A stretch of DNA of 64,000 nt from the NCBI RefSeq assembly GCF_000013445.1, contig NC_007796.1, forward strand, positions 558,001-622,000. Reading direction: 5' to 3'. Origin of the DNA: Methanospirillum hungatei JF-1 (lineage in GTDB: Archaea > Halobacteriota > Methanomicrobia > Methanomicrobiales > Methanospirillaceae). Below are positions 53,849-62,830 of this stretch, piece by piece. Within the stretch, counting starts at the first letter, position 1. The number at the start of each line of letters is the position of its first letter. The notes under the pieces were generated by a model. The model did not search any database. It was not told the DNA's origin and was given only the letters and a program-made list of their open reading frames with translations. A program made the position numbers and the translations under genes.

Positions 53849-56581
53849 TCAGCATTCGGATTTTTGTGATGATTTCAGGAATTTCTTAAAGATCTCCCCG
53901 GTGAAGAATAACACAACTCCAGGAATAAGACACAGTAGCCATTGATCTGCAGTCAGTCCGACGGTATGGAATATTGTCTGAAAGAGCCTGGTTTCCGTTA
54001 TCAGTATGGTCCCGATGATTACCCAAAGGTATGCATATAAAAGCCTGACATTAGAGAAGGTGGATATATGAAATGCCGTATCATGGGGGAAACGAAGGTT
54101 GAGAGCAACAAAAATATTCATGAGTGAGAGCGATACGAGCCCCATGGTCTGACCAATGCCCGGAGATTCATACACTATCTGACCAATCTGGTACATGATG
54201 AGCGTTGCAGCAGCCATACCTGCTCCGATAACAAATAACCTGACATACATCCTGAGTGAAATGATCGGTTCATCAGACCGTCTCGGTTTCCGGGCCATAA
54301 TACCGGGTGATGCAATATCCATTCCCAGTGCAGCCCCAATCGGAGCTACCGTGAGTATATGAATCCAGAGGACCTGTCCAGGGGTAAAAAGAGCAGTTCC
54401 GGCTATTGCAAATACTGACGATCCAAGGAAGGCAAGGATAAACATGAACAGGTTCGCGATCTGGATCCGTAAAAATTTCTGCAGGTTATCGTAAATTTTC
54501 CTCCCTTCTTCAATAGCAGCCACAATGGTTGCAAAGTTATCATCGGTCAGGATCATCCGGGCAGCCCCTTTTGCTACATCAGTCCCGGTAACCCCCATGG
54601 CAATGCCGATATCCGCTGCTTTTAAAGCCGGGGCATCATTGACTCCGTCCCCAGTCATCGCAACGATATTCCCTGCTCTTTTCAGAACCTGTACAAGTCT
54701 GACTTTGTGCTCCGGAGCAACTCTTGCAATAACACCGATATCATCGATCTGCTCGAGAGCCTCCTCATCACTCATCGCAGCAAATTCAGCACCGGTGATG
54801 GCACGTCCTTCAATGCCGAGTTCACGTCCGATTGCGGCAGCAGTCACGGCATGGTCACCGGTGATCATCCGAACCCGGATACCAGCAGCGGTTGCCTTTG
54901 CAATAGCCTCTTTCGCTTCAGCCCTGGGAGGATCCACTTCTCCGACAAATGAACTGATCGTCAAATCCTGCATCAGGGGCATGAGATCTGCTTTTGAATC
55001 AAAGGTTGCAGGATCAAAGTCTTTTCTGGCAAAAGCGAGAACACGAAGACCTTCCTGTGCGATTCGTTCATTCTCACCCAGAATTTTAGTCCGATCTTCT
55101 TCGGTGAGTTTTTTCGAAGATCCATCAGCCAAAAGACCGAAGGAGGATCGGGAGAGGATAACATCCGGAGCACCTTTGACATAGGCCCGTATGATTGCCC
55201 GGCCATCTGCATCTTTCATCTCATGGAATGTTGCCATGAATTTATAGTCTGAATCAAAAGGGATACTTGCAATTCTGGGATAATTCTTCCGAAACTCCTG
55301 GACCTGTATTCCTCCTTTTTCTGCAAGAGCATACAATGCCCCTTCGGTTGGATCTCCTATGACCTGCCCGTCCCTGATATCCGTGTCAATGCATAGAGCA
55401 CAGGGAAAGAGCACATGATCCAGATTCTCGTCTGCATCCCCTTCCGTTCGTTTAATTATTCCTTCAAAACTGTATCCTTCACCTGAGACCTGGTACCGGT
55501 GCTGAACGGTTGAGATAACCCTGACCGTCATCTGGTTCATGGTCAGCGTCCCGGTTTTATCGGAATTGATAGCCGATGTGGATCCAAGGGTCTCTACAGC
55601 AGGAAGACTCTTGATGATTGCATTTTTATTTGCCATTGCAACGGTGCCCATGGCGAGGATACTGATGACAACAGCAGGTAACGCATCAGGAATGGAGCCA
55701 ATTGCAAGCGAAACGCCGATATTAAAGAGTTTATCAAATGATTCACCCTGCGTTAGACCAAGAATGACAATACTGAGAAATGCAAGTACTGCCATTCCGA
55801 TGATAAAGAGGGTAACCCGATCTATCTGAACGGTAAGAGGTGTCTTCTCTGCTTTTTGTTCCTGAAGCATCGTTGCAATATGACCTACTTCAGAGTTCAT
55901 CCCGGTATCAGTGACCAGGATCTCACCATGACCTCTTGTCACATTGGTGTTCATATAGGCCATGTTGAAACGGTCTCCCAGAGGCAGGTCGGGTTTTTCT
56001 ATAGTATCAGAGGTTTTCTCGACAGGCGTGCTCTCACCGGTCAGGGCTGATTCTTCAATCTGCAGGTTTGCTGCCAGAATTATCCGTCCGTCAGCAGGAA
56101 CCCGGTCCCCGGCATCGACAATGACAATATCTCCCGGGACAATCTCCTCTGCTTCAACCTGCGTGATCTCTCCATCCCGTCTCACTTTTGCAACGGTCTT
56201 CATCATCTTATTTAATGCAGCAACACTTGCGGCAGCTTTTGCTTCCTGACGATAACCCAAAGAGGCATTGAAAACAGTGAGGATGAGCAGAAGGAGAAAT
56301 GTGTGGTACTCCTGAATGTACAGACTTACAAACGCTGCAATGACCAGCACTATCTGCATATAGGATTTGTACTGCTCTAAAAACCTGATAACTGTAGATT
56401 TTTCCTTCTCTTCCTGAAGAATATTTTTACCGTATTTTTTCAACCGGTCGGTTACTTCAGATGATTTCAGCCCTGATTCCTGTGAAGTGCCCAAAAAATC
56501 CACCGTTTCGTTGGTGCTGACTGCATACCATAATTTCTTCAATTCGGGCTTTTCATCCTCTTTTAGAATAATTTCTACCAT
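53849..56581 (-). CDS. P-type cation-transporting ATPase (Ca2+/Na+-type)
   Basis: A 910-residue type II P-ATPase. The actuator loop is LTGESTPV, the phosphorylation site SDKTGTLTMNQM, the nucleotide region VKGAPDVILSRS, and the hinge MTGDGVNDAPALK. There are ten membrane helices. In helix 4 the usual PEGLP is IPDALP, keeping the acid as Asp. The N-terminus lacks heavy-metal CxxC motifs. It would export Ca2+ or a related cation. A broken relative, the Mg-type pseudogene, lies near 31.5 kb. It is a single-gene unit with its own spacer on both sides. Confidence 0.9.
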   Translation of the reverse strand: MVEIILKEDEKPELKKLWYAVSTNETVDFLGTSQESGLKSSEVTDRLKKYGKNILQEEKEKSTVIRFLEQYKSYMQIVLVIAAFVSLYIQEYHTFLLLLILTVFNASLGYRQEAKAAASVAALNKMMKTVAKVRRDGEITQVEAEEIVPGDIVIVDAGDRVPADGRIILAANLQIEESALTGESTPVEKTSDTIEKPDLPLGDRFNMAYMNTNVTRGHGEILVTDTGMNSEVGHIATMLQEQKAEKTPLTVQIDRVTLFIIGMAVLAFLSIVILGLTQGESFDKLFNIGVSLAIGSIPDALPAVVISILAMGTVAMANKNAIIKSLPAVETLGSTSAINSDKTGTLTMNQMTVRVISTVQHRYQVSGEGYSFEGIIKRTEGDADENLDHVLFPCALCIDTDIRDGQVIGDPTEGALYALAEKGGIQVQEFRKNYPRIASIPFDSDYKFMATFHEMKDADGRAIIRAYVKGAPDVILSRSSFGLLADGSSKKLTEEDRTKILGENERIAQEGLRVLAFARKDFDPATFDSKADLMPLMQDLTISSFVGEVDPPRAEAKEAIAKATAAGIRVRMITGDHAVTAAAIGRELGIEGRAITGAEFAAMSDEEALEQIDDIGVIARVAPEHKVRLVQVLKRAGNIVAMTGDGVNDAPALKAADIGIAMGVTGTDVAKGAARMILTDDNFATIVAAIEEGRKIYDNLQKFLRIQIANLFMFILAFLGSSVFAIAGTALFTPGQVLWIHILTVAPIGAALGMDIASPGIMARKPRRSDEPIISLRMYVRLFVIGAGMAAATLIMYQIGQIVYESPGIGQTMGLVSLSLMNIFVALNLRFPHDTAFHISTFSNVRLLYAYLWVIIGTILITETRLFQTIFHTVGLTADQWLLCLIPGVVLFFTGEIFKKFLKSSQKSEC

Positions 56582-57042
56582 TATACTCCCCTTTTATCTT
56601 CAACCATCCAATGATATGCGGACATCGGTCAAGGATGGAATTGATATGCTGGATGATAAAACCCAATAGAAGACCCATCTATATATTCATTTTGAAATGA
56701 TCAGCAGTGGGATATATCAGAGTTGGTGAAATCTGTATGCATGGCATTGTTGAACGGCAGACCCGCTCTTCAGTTTTGATTGGCTAATTTTTAACATTTT
56801 TCCTATTCTATGTAGGATCACCCCTGTATTGCATTATTTTTATCCTATAACTCTGCAATTGAGTGCGATCCCTATAATGCAGAAGTATTGTATAATCGTG
56901 AAGCGACCATGAAAAAGAACGGAGCGATTGAAGAAGGGTTTGTGATATCCGGAAGGGTATTTCACTTGCAATGGGTGAGATATAACAATTTTTATAATTT
57001 TGAAATCATCCAATTTTTAAAAAGAGATATTCTTTATTCTCT
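56582..57042. other. Gene-free stretch of about 460 bases
   Basis: No convincing coding frame. The part near 56582 is A+T-rich and should hold the promoter of the cation ATPase. A 61-codon frame at 56888-57073 overlaps the end of the next gene and has no recognisable features. I see no repeat or RNA gene. Confidence 0.45.
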
Positions 57043-57498
57043 TCAGATTCTTCTACCCGGACGCAGATGGTGATGCCCCTTTCTTCGAAGAACGGGACGA
57101 ATAGGGATAATTTTACACTTTGTCTCCCCAAGCTGCGTATACATGGTGGTATCCCGATGCGCATCAGGAGAAATTCCTGAAGCTGAGCGATTCAGGAATA
57201 TTTTGAGTGATTCAAGTGTCCGTTTCACTTCTGCCTTGATATCCTGATCTCGTTCAATCCTGGCCCGCTCCTCAAGTTCGGGGATTGCCTCCTTCCACTT
57301 CAGCTTCTTTATTGTTTTTAATGAAAAAATCCGGTATTTCCGAAGAGGGTGATGGAGATATCGTATCATCAGTTCAGCATACTGCTTCTCTGTTAAGAAC
57401 TTCTCGGCAATCCCACATGACGGACAGTTTTTCTGGTAAACCGGGCTTACATATCCGCATGCCACGCAGTAATAGGCATTAACCTCTTCTTTTTCCAT
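57043..57498 (-). CDS. Zinc-ribbon protein with HEAT-like helices
   Basis: A 151-residue protein. The N-terminus carries a zinc ribbon (YYCVACGYVSP and NCPSCGIAEKF). Residues about 40-95 form helices with a HEAT-like pattern (YAELMIRYLHHPLRKYRIF, ELEERARIERDQDIKAEVKR). The C-terminal tail is basic (RPVLRRKGHHHLRPGRR) and may contact nucleic acid. I recognise no family. Confidence 0.68.
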   Translation of the reverse strand: MEKEEVNAYYCVACGYVSPVYQKNCPSCGIAEKFLTEKQYAELMIRYLHHPLRKYRIFSLKTIKKLKWKEAIPELEERARIERDQDIKAEVKRTLESLKIFLNRSASGISPDAHRDTTMYTQLGETKCKIIPIRPVLRRKGHHHLRPGRRI

Positions 57499-57560
57499 GT
57501 ATGTGTTCTTTTCTGTATGGGAGATTATTCAGGATAATGTATCGGCTAATGTATTAGGCA

Positions 57561-57896
57561 CTATTCCCGAATCATAGTCAGCATCATTTTAAATCTGGTC
57601 ACTGCCCGGACTGCATGAGGGGCATGTGCCGGGAATATTATCGTCTCACCTTCTTTCAACCGGAAATTTTCATCGCTTAGAGTTACTTCACATTCACCAT
57701 CAAGAACGGTGAGAACCGCGTCATATGGAGCGGTATGCTCCGAGATTTCTTCACCAGCATCAAAAGAGAAGAGGGTTATCGATCCTGCTTTTGATACGAC
57801 CACCATGCGGCTCGCAATCGTCCGGTCCTGATATGCAATGATATCTTTTAATTTGATGACTTTTCCAAGCAGTTCTTCACGGTTTTTATCGGTCAT
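57561..57896 (-). CDS. Cupin-domain protein
   Basis: A 111-residue single-domain cupin. Motif 1 reads GEEISEHTAPYDAVLTVLDG, in which the usual two His are reduced to one, and motif 2 is FPAHAPHAVRA. The fold is a small beta barrel that often holds a metal. With the incomplete first motif, a metal site of reduced strength or a non-enzymatic role is possible. The substrate is unknown. Confidence 0.83.
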   Translation of the reverse strand: MTDKNREELLGKVIKLKDIIAYQDRTIASRMVVVSKAGSITLFSFDAGEEISEHTAPYDAVLTVLDGECEVTLSDENFRLKEGETIIFPAHAPHAVRAVTRFKMMLTMIRE

Positions 57897-58055
57897 GATG
57901 AGAAATCTCCTATTCTGACAATAGGTAATGATCAGGTATGCTTGTTTCGAATGGGTTTAGAGGTATAAGAAAACCTGGGTTTTTGATGGATAATGTATCT
58001 GATGATGAATTGAGGAATATAAGATTATAAAAATAAAGCAATTATAAATCATACT

Positions 58056-59348
58056 CTAACGTGTTGCCATATACATTATCCGGGGACCTGATCCTTTCTT
58101 CTCGATAAGTCCGAGATTTTCAAGTTTATCAATTCTTTTGAGTATTGTATTTTTTGAAACATTGAGTCTTACAGCAATTTCCCCGCTTTTGGTAGGAACC
58201 TGTACCAGTTTAAGGATTTGATTGTCCATTTCGTCAAGTAAAGATGTGATATCTTTTCTGAATATGACGGTAAATGAAGAGGGCGAAGCCTTAAATTCAA
58301 CAGAGCAGAATGGATGACTTGAGACTTCCTCTTCTATCATTTTTATTCCAAATCCATATCTCTCAATGTACCCTGAATCAAATAACAAATTTGATAATGA
58401 TGGATTTCGGGGGATATGTTCAGGATCAGATATTTCAACTCCTGGCATAAGGGAACCGGGATTTTTTATCTCCAACCGATCAGGATATACAAGTATCTTC
58501 ACATCCGCACTAATGGTATAATTTCTATGAGCCACGGCGTTAATCAATGCTTCTCGAATAGCACGTGGAGGGTATTCCTCAACTTTTACCCTTCTTGTTC
58601 CGGAAACGATATCCAGTCTTTTTAATTCTCGAATGAGACCTTTATATGCTTCTTCAATCACTTTCCATACAGGTCCCTCGTATTCTTCACTCCATATCGG
58701 ACCTCCTTCATTCATACCAACTTTCCTAATTCTGGCTGATGAAATATGTTCAGTAGCGTCAGTAAAAAAAAGTATTCCTGCATTTGTTAATTTATCGTCG
58801 TTTTGAGCACCGGCACTACGTAAATATCTGTCACGGTTTCCTTTAGCGATAGTTTTCCCTCTTGTTTCCTCAATTCTTTTAAAGAACCAGTCGATATATT
58901 CAGGTCTGGCCTCCTTTTTTGTGAGCATCGGAATCTCATCCCAGTGGATAGCTCCCATCTCTGAGGAAAGCATAATGATCTCCTGAAGAGAAAGGGGTCT
59001 GACTCCTGTCCCTGCTCTGAAATATACGACTCCTCCAATTGAGCAGAGTGTGGAACTTTTATCAACATCGACCACAAGGATATCCTTCCCATCTATGGAA
59101 ATTTTCTGCGTTTTTATTTTTGGTGGTGGGATTATCGATTGGATGGAACTGGTTATCTTTTCAATTGCTTCTTTTGCCTGTGTGCCGATTATCTTTCCTG
59201 AGTCTGATATTCCTATCAATATCTTTCCTCCATCAGAATTCGCAAAAGCAGCAATTTCATGATGAACATTTTTCCCTATTGTCTCTTTAAATTCTAATAA
59301 TTCAGACTCTCCGGATTTTATCAAATAAATAAGTTCTTCAATATCCAT
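58056..59348 (-). CDS. AlbA/Schlafen-domain regulator with winged helix
   Basis: A 430-residue protein. The AlbA_2 (Schlafen AAA-like) domain at about 10-130 has ELLEFKETIG, GGKILIGISDSGKIIG and SSTLCSIGGVVYFRAG. A central ATPase-like HATPase_c_4 domain follows (YPPRAIREALINAVAHRNY, VYPDRLEIKNPGSLMPG), and a C-terminal winged helix (TKSGEIAVRLNVSKNTILKR) that should bind DNA. Proteins of this type are annotated as transcription regulators or RecG-like helicases, though no helicase motifs exist. The spacer upstream holds nine related short motifs, which suggests it controls itself. Confidence 0.85.
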   Translation of the reverse strand: MDIEELIYLIKSGESELLEFKETIGKNVHHEIAAFANSDGGKILIGISDSGKIIGTQAKEAIEKITSSIQSIIPPPKIKTQKISIDGKDILVVDVDKSSTLCSIGGVVYFRAGTGVRPLSLQEIIMLSSEMGAIHWDEIPMLTKKEARPEYIDWFFKRIEETRGKTIAKGNRDRYLRSAGAQNDDKLTNAGILFFTDATEHISSARIRKVGMNEGGPIWSEEYEGPVWKVIEEAYKGLIRELKRLDIVSGTRRVKVEEYPPRAIREALINAVAHRNYTISADVKILVYPDRLEIKNPGSLMPGVEISDPEHIPRNPSLSNLLFDSGYIERYGFGIKMIEEEVSSHPFCSVEFKASPSSFTVIFRKDITSLLDEMDNQILKLVQVPTKSGEIAVRLNVSKNTILKRIDKLENLGLIEKKGSGPRIMYMATR

Positions 59349-59351
59349 ATG

Positions 59352-59610
59352 TATCGTTCAAATCTAATACGAGAAAAAGGTGACGATAAAGGGGTTACTG
59401 TTCAATTTTTATAATGAACGATCTGAACAGTAGAACAAAAAATTTTCATGTGCAAATAATCGCTAAATTTTAATGATCGCTCATATTTGTTACAATAATT
59501 TTTTTGGGTACTCTTTATCGTTCAATAATTTCATCTGAATTCTGAACGATACGCTATCTACTGTTCAGTTTTTTCCGTGAACAGTATGAACAGTAATGAA
59601 AGGAACGATA
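59352..59610. promoter_or_regulatory. Array of repeated operator-like sites
   Basis: Nine related 8-9-base sites lie upstream of the AlbA/Schlafen gene: TATCGTTCA (59352, 59516), ACTGTTCA (59397, 59560), TGAACGAT (59415, 59543), TGAACAGT (59424, 59578, 59587), plus GGAACGATA (59602). Several pair into dyads: TATCGTTCA/TGAACGATA and ACTGTTCA/TGAACAGT. The core TGAAC is shared by nearly all. Such a cluster suggests cooperative binding, most simply by the winged helix of the neighbouring gene product. Confidence 0.6.
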
Positions 59611-59686
59611 CACGGTATCTTATATCAATTATTACACGTATAGAAAAAGTCAGGAAATAGGGACATAAGGCATAGGAAGAATTTGT

Positions 59687-59860
59687 CGCCTGGCACTAAC
59701 AAATATGGATCACAAGTGGCTTTTGCCGTACTTCACCTATTAAACGCCCTCAGCCAGGCGGTGCCATAAAATGTACCGTTTCCGGGTTGTCCCGTGGATC
59801 ACCCTATGAGACCTCATCGTATCACCCGGGGACCTATGGAAACGAGGAGAGGCACTACAA
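59687..59860. ncRNA. Possible structured RNA, two adjacent hairpins
   Basis: CGCCTGGC (59687-59694) pairs perfectly with GCCAGGCG (59753-59760). Directly after it, GTGCC (59761-59765) pairs with GGCAC (59851-59855) and CGTTTCC (59777-59783) with GGAAACG (59838-59844). Inside the first stem a second hairpin (AAGT-GGC, loop TTTT, GCC-GT-ACTT) forms. Near-identical stretches GGCACTAACAAATAT and GGCACTACAAATATA flank the region. Either strand could be transcribed. No known RNA family is recognised, so this is a candidate only. Confidence 0.4.
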
Positions 59861-59872
59861 ATATATTGGCAT

Positions 59873-61168
59873 TTAGAGGCTATAACCTCTTCCTTGAATC
59901 CAGAGTCTGATGCCCGAGTAATCTTCAGACAAATCAGGCTTGAAAAACTCTCCGGAATCAAATACCACAGTTCCACCAAGGATTGTCTTTTCTGGAAATA
60001 CTGCCGTCATTCCTTCATACGGTGACCATCCCGCAGCACTATGAAGATTGTCCGCTGATATGCGGGTCAGGGTATCTGGATATATTGCAAAGTCCGCCCG
60101 ATCTCCGGGTGAGAAACCCGCTTTTGTGATCCCAAGAATTTCCGATGGCCTGAAGGATGTCTTGGCGATGACATCTGCAATGCTTACCTTCTTCTCAAGA
60201 ACCCGGCCCATGAGCAGAGGAATCATCGTCTCAACTCCGGGAATACCTGAAGGAGCATGCTCAAACTCCTTTCCTTTCTCTGCTCTCGTGTGAGGTGCAT
60301 GATCAGATCCGATGATGTCAATCTGATCCCAGCAGGAGAATAACTCCCGCCGGACTTTTTCAGAACGGAGCGGAGGATTTACCTTTCCCTGTGCATCTTC
60401 CGGGTCAAATAACTCATAACTGAGAAAGAGATGATGGGGGGTAACCTCACGGGACGCTCCCCCGCCAGGAATGGCCCGGATGGCATCAGCCGAAGAGAGG
60501 TGACAGAAATGCAGGTTACAACCATGGGTATTCATAGTCAGCACATCCTGAATTGCCCGAACTTCACCGCTGACTGAACGGAGATGATCATGATCGGCTA
60601 GTGTCCTGTCCGGCCCTTCTGTCACCTGTTCGGCATGGATAGTCATGAGCCCATCCCATCCGGCAACCTGCTCCATGGTATACCGGAGAACAGAGGAAGA
60701 TACAGCCTCACCATAACTTGAAGGGCCGGCAAATGTCTCACCAAAGGCAAAAATCCCCGCCCTCCACATTCCAATAAGATCTGCATCACTGGTAACCCCG
60801 CCGTTTATCGCAAATCGTGTATATGCCTGTGACTCGGCTAACATCACCCGGTCACGTATCAGGTCAGACGTTGTAAGAGGCGGGATGGTATTTGGCTGAT
60901 CCACAACAACCGTAACCCCGCCGGCTATTGCACTTTTTGTCCCGCTTTCCCAGGTTTCCTTCGCTTTTTGCGGCCCGTCCCTCATATGGACATGCAGGTC
61001 GGTCCCTGCCGGAAGAACGAATTTTTCCCGGCAGGAAATCTCCAGATCACCCTTTCCTGCTGCACCAGTATGCATAACCTGCCCATTTGAGATGGTAATA
61101 TCCGCTACCCGCCCGCCTGGAATGAGTACATCCCTGAGTACCACGATCTCTTGTCCCTTCTCCAACAT
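59873..61168 (-). CDS. pyrC: Dihydroorotase
   Basis: Dihydroorotase closes carbamoyl-aspartate to dihydroorotate in pyrimidine synthesis. The 431-residue protein is a class I amidohydrolase: metal motif DLHVHMRDGP, VVVDQPNTIPPLT, the catalytic histidine regions MTIHAEQ and FCHLSSADAI, and the metal Asp in GSDHAPHTRAEKGKEF. GIPGVETMIPLLMG and GDRADFAIYP are also typical. The other pyrimidine genes are not in the window. The close DUF4349 gene upstream is 30 bases away and may share the transcript. Confidence 0.94.
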   Translation of the reverse strand: MLEKGQEIVVLRDVLIPGGRVADITISNGQVMHTGAAGKGDLEISCREKFVLPAGTDLHVHMRDGPQKAKETWESGTKSAIAGGVTVVVDQPNTIPPLTTSDLIRDRVMLAESQAYTRFAINGGVTSDADLIGMWRAGIFAFGETFAGPSSYGEAVSSSVLRYTMEQVAGWDGLMTIHAEQVTEGPDRTLADHDHLRSVSGEVRAIQDVLTMNTHGCNLHFCHLSSADAIRAIPGGGASREVTPHHLFLSYELFDPEDAQGKVNPPLRSEKVRRELFSCWDQIDIIGSDHAPHTRAEKGKEFEHAPSGIPGVETMIPLLMGRVLEKKVSIADVIAKTSFRPSEILGITKAGFSPGDRADFAIYPDTLTRISADNLHSAAGWSPYEGMTAVFPEKTILGGTVVFDSGEFFKPDLSEDYSGIRLWIQGRGYSL

Positions 61169-61198
61169 CGCTCCTCACATATTACCTGTATGAAATGA

Positions 61199-62086
61199 TT
61201 ACTCTGACCGGTTCTTCCATCGCTGGTAGACCCAGTACCCTACACCACCAAGAATGATAAGGGGCAGCAGTGTCAGGATGGCTATAAAGAGCCAGACTAC
61301 AGTATCGACAAACCCGGCAATCCCGTCACTGATAACTACCGGAAGTGAATACCCTCCCGGTGCCTCAACCTGTGCAGGTTCTGATAAGCTGACGGTTATG
61401 GTAGAGAAGGATGTTATGCTGTCCAAGTACTTCATTCTCCCCACAATCCGGTCAAGTTGCACCTGAACACGTTCGATCTCCTTTTGAACATCGAGAATCT
61501 CAGATACATTCTGTCCTTTTTCCAGCAACCGGTTGTATTGGGCTAACTGATGAGTCAGCGAATCGCGTTGCGCTGCAAGATCAACATACTCTTCAGTTAC
61601 ATCATCAGCTTGCACTGAACTTGACAGAACTCTTCCTATGGAAGATATTTCTGCAAGGGCATGGTCAAAACGCTCAGCAGGGACCCGTATTGTAACCATT
61701 CCTGAATACCTGTTCTGATTACCGGCATAGATGGATGATGACTGTATTATGCCATCGTACCGCTTTGCCACCTCTTTTACCCGCTCTGCCGATTCGGTAA
61801 CATTAATCACCTCTACCTTGATATCAGCAGTCCTGATAATCTTCTGTTCAGAGAGTGAGACGCCTGTTTTGTCCGATGAAATTTCGTCATATCCACCAGC
61901 TGCCCGTGTAGCCTGAGGGGCAGGGGCCGGAGCGTAGACATAATTTTCACTTTCGTATGCAGCTTTTGAGCGGTAGAGCGTGTCATCGGTGACACTCGCC
62001 TGTTGTGTACCCTCAAATGCAGTGCACCCGGCGGTAACCATAGCTCCTATAAGCAGGAGCAACATGAGTACAGAAAGTTTCTTCAT
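61199..62086 (-). CDS. DUF4349 lipoprotein
   Basis: A 295-residue membrane-anchored exported protein. The N-terminus is a lipoprotein signal peptide ending in VTAGC. The DUF4349 core (about 85-255) has KIIRTADIKVEVINVTESA, MVTIRVPAERFDHALAEI and a coiled coil (about 160-225, RDSLTHQLAQYNRLLEKGQ then EIERVQVQLDRIVG). A C-terminal helix (VVWLFIAILTLLPLIILGGV) with a basic tail anchors it to the membrane. The family's function is unknown. Confidence 0.88.
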   Translation of the reverse strand: MKKLSVLMLLLLIGAMVTAGCTAFEGTQQASVTDDTLYRSKAAYESENYVYAPAPAPQATRAAGGYDEISSDKTGVSLSEQKIIRTADIKVEVINVTESAERVKEVAKRYDGIIQSSSIYAGNQNRYSGMVTIRVPAERFDHALAEISSIGRVLSSSVQADDVTEEYVDLAAQRDSLTHQLAQYNRLLEKGQNVSEILDVQKEIERVQVQLDRIVGRMKYLDSITSFSTITVSLSEPAQVEAPGGYSLPVVISDGIAGFVDTVVWLFIAILTLLPLIILGGVGYWVYQRWKNRSE

Positions 62087-62153
62087 GCATTATACTATAC
62101 GAACGGAGATAAAAGAGCGATGGTAACTTCAGATCAATCCGAAGTTAAAAAAC

Positions 62154-62597
62154 TTACCTGACAACAACGGTGGTAACTTTTGCATGGGTCAGAATATATG
62201 TACTGACACTCCCAAGCAGAATTCTGGCACCCAGTCCTTTTCCGGTTGATCCGACAGCGATCAGATCTGCCCCGACTTCTTCCGCGGTTTGTAATATCTC
62301 ACTTCTCGGATCACCGGTCCGTACAATGATTTCAATATCAACATTCCGGTCATGTGCCAGCTCTTTGATCCGGTTTATGACCTGCTCCTTCTCATCATGC
62401 ACCAGTTTTTCCCGAATTTCATGGAGAGTTGAAATGCCCTCATACCCGGCAGCTCCATCGATGGCCGCATACTTGGCTGGAGAAATAACATACAGTGCAC
62501 AGGCCCTTCCTTCCTCTTTTATGTGCTCTAAAACCCAGATAAGAGCATTATATCCTTCAGGAGATCCGTCTACTGCAACAAGCATTGTCCCAGACAT
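62154..62597 (-). CDS. Universal stress protein (UspA family)
   Basis: A 147-residue single-domain UspA protein. MLVAVDGSPEGYNALIWVLE opens the fold, and the ATP-binding loop GSTGKGLGARILLGSVSTYI has the G-x2-G-x9-G-S pattern, so it should bind ATP and form dimers. It is usually linked to stress survival, but its target is unknown. It stands alone. Confidence 0.92.
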   Translation of the reverse strand: MSGTMLVAVDGSPEGYNALIWVLEHIKEEGRACALYVISPAKYAAIDGAAGYEGISTLHEIREKLVHDEKEQVINRIKELAHDRNVDIEIIVRTGDPRSEILQTAEEVGADLIAVGSTGKGLGARILLGSVSTYILTHAKVTTVVVR

Positions 62598-62830
62598 AAT
62601 TGCAAGAGTATTGTTCCGGTTACGTATCAGTATACCGGATTATCTGTTGAGGTCCATGTACCAGTATTGATGGCGATTTTATCTTTTTTCAGTGTCCATT
62701 TTATATCCTGTTCGTTCTTTTTTTTAACGATGAGTGAAATATATGTCCATTTACAGATGGTATAACACCATTCAGTTATCATTTCCAGTAACTATAATAT
62801 GACAGGGACCTGAGTATTCAATTGATCCTT

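Noticed and set aside
54525-55184. 219-codon frame on the plus strand inside the cation ATPase
   Set aside because: The opposite strand encodes all conserved P-type ATPase motifs here; the plus-strand frame is a shadow with Ser/Ala/Ile-rich composition.
56888-57073. 61-codon ORF upstream of the zinc-ribbon gene
   Set aside because: It overlaps the convergent gene and shows no recognisable domain or start site.
59740-59979. 79-codon minus-strand frame over the end of pyrC and the structured region
   Set aside because: It overlaps pyrC in another frame and its sequence follows the hairpin arms; no protein features.
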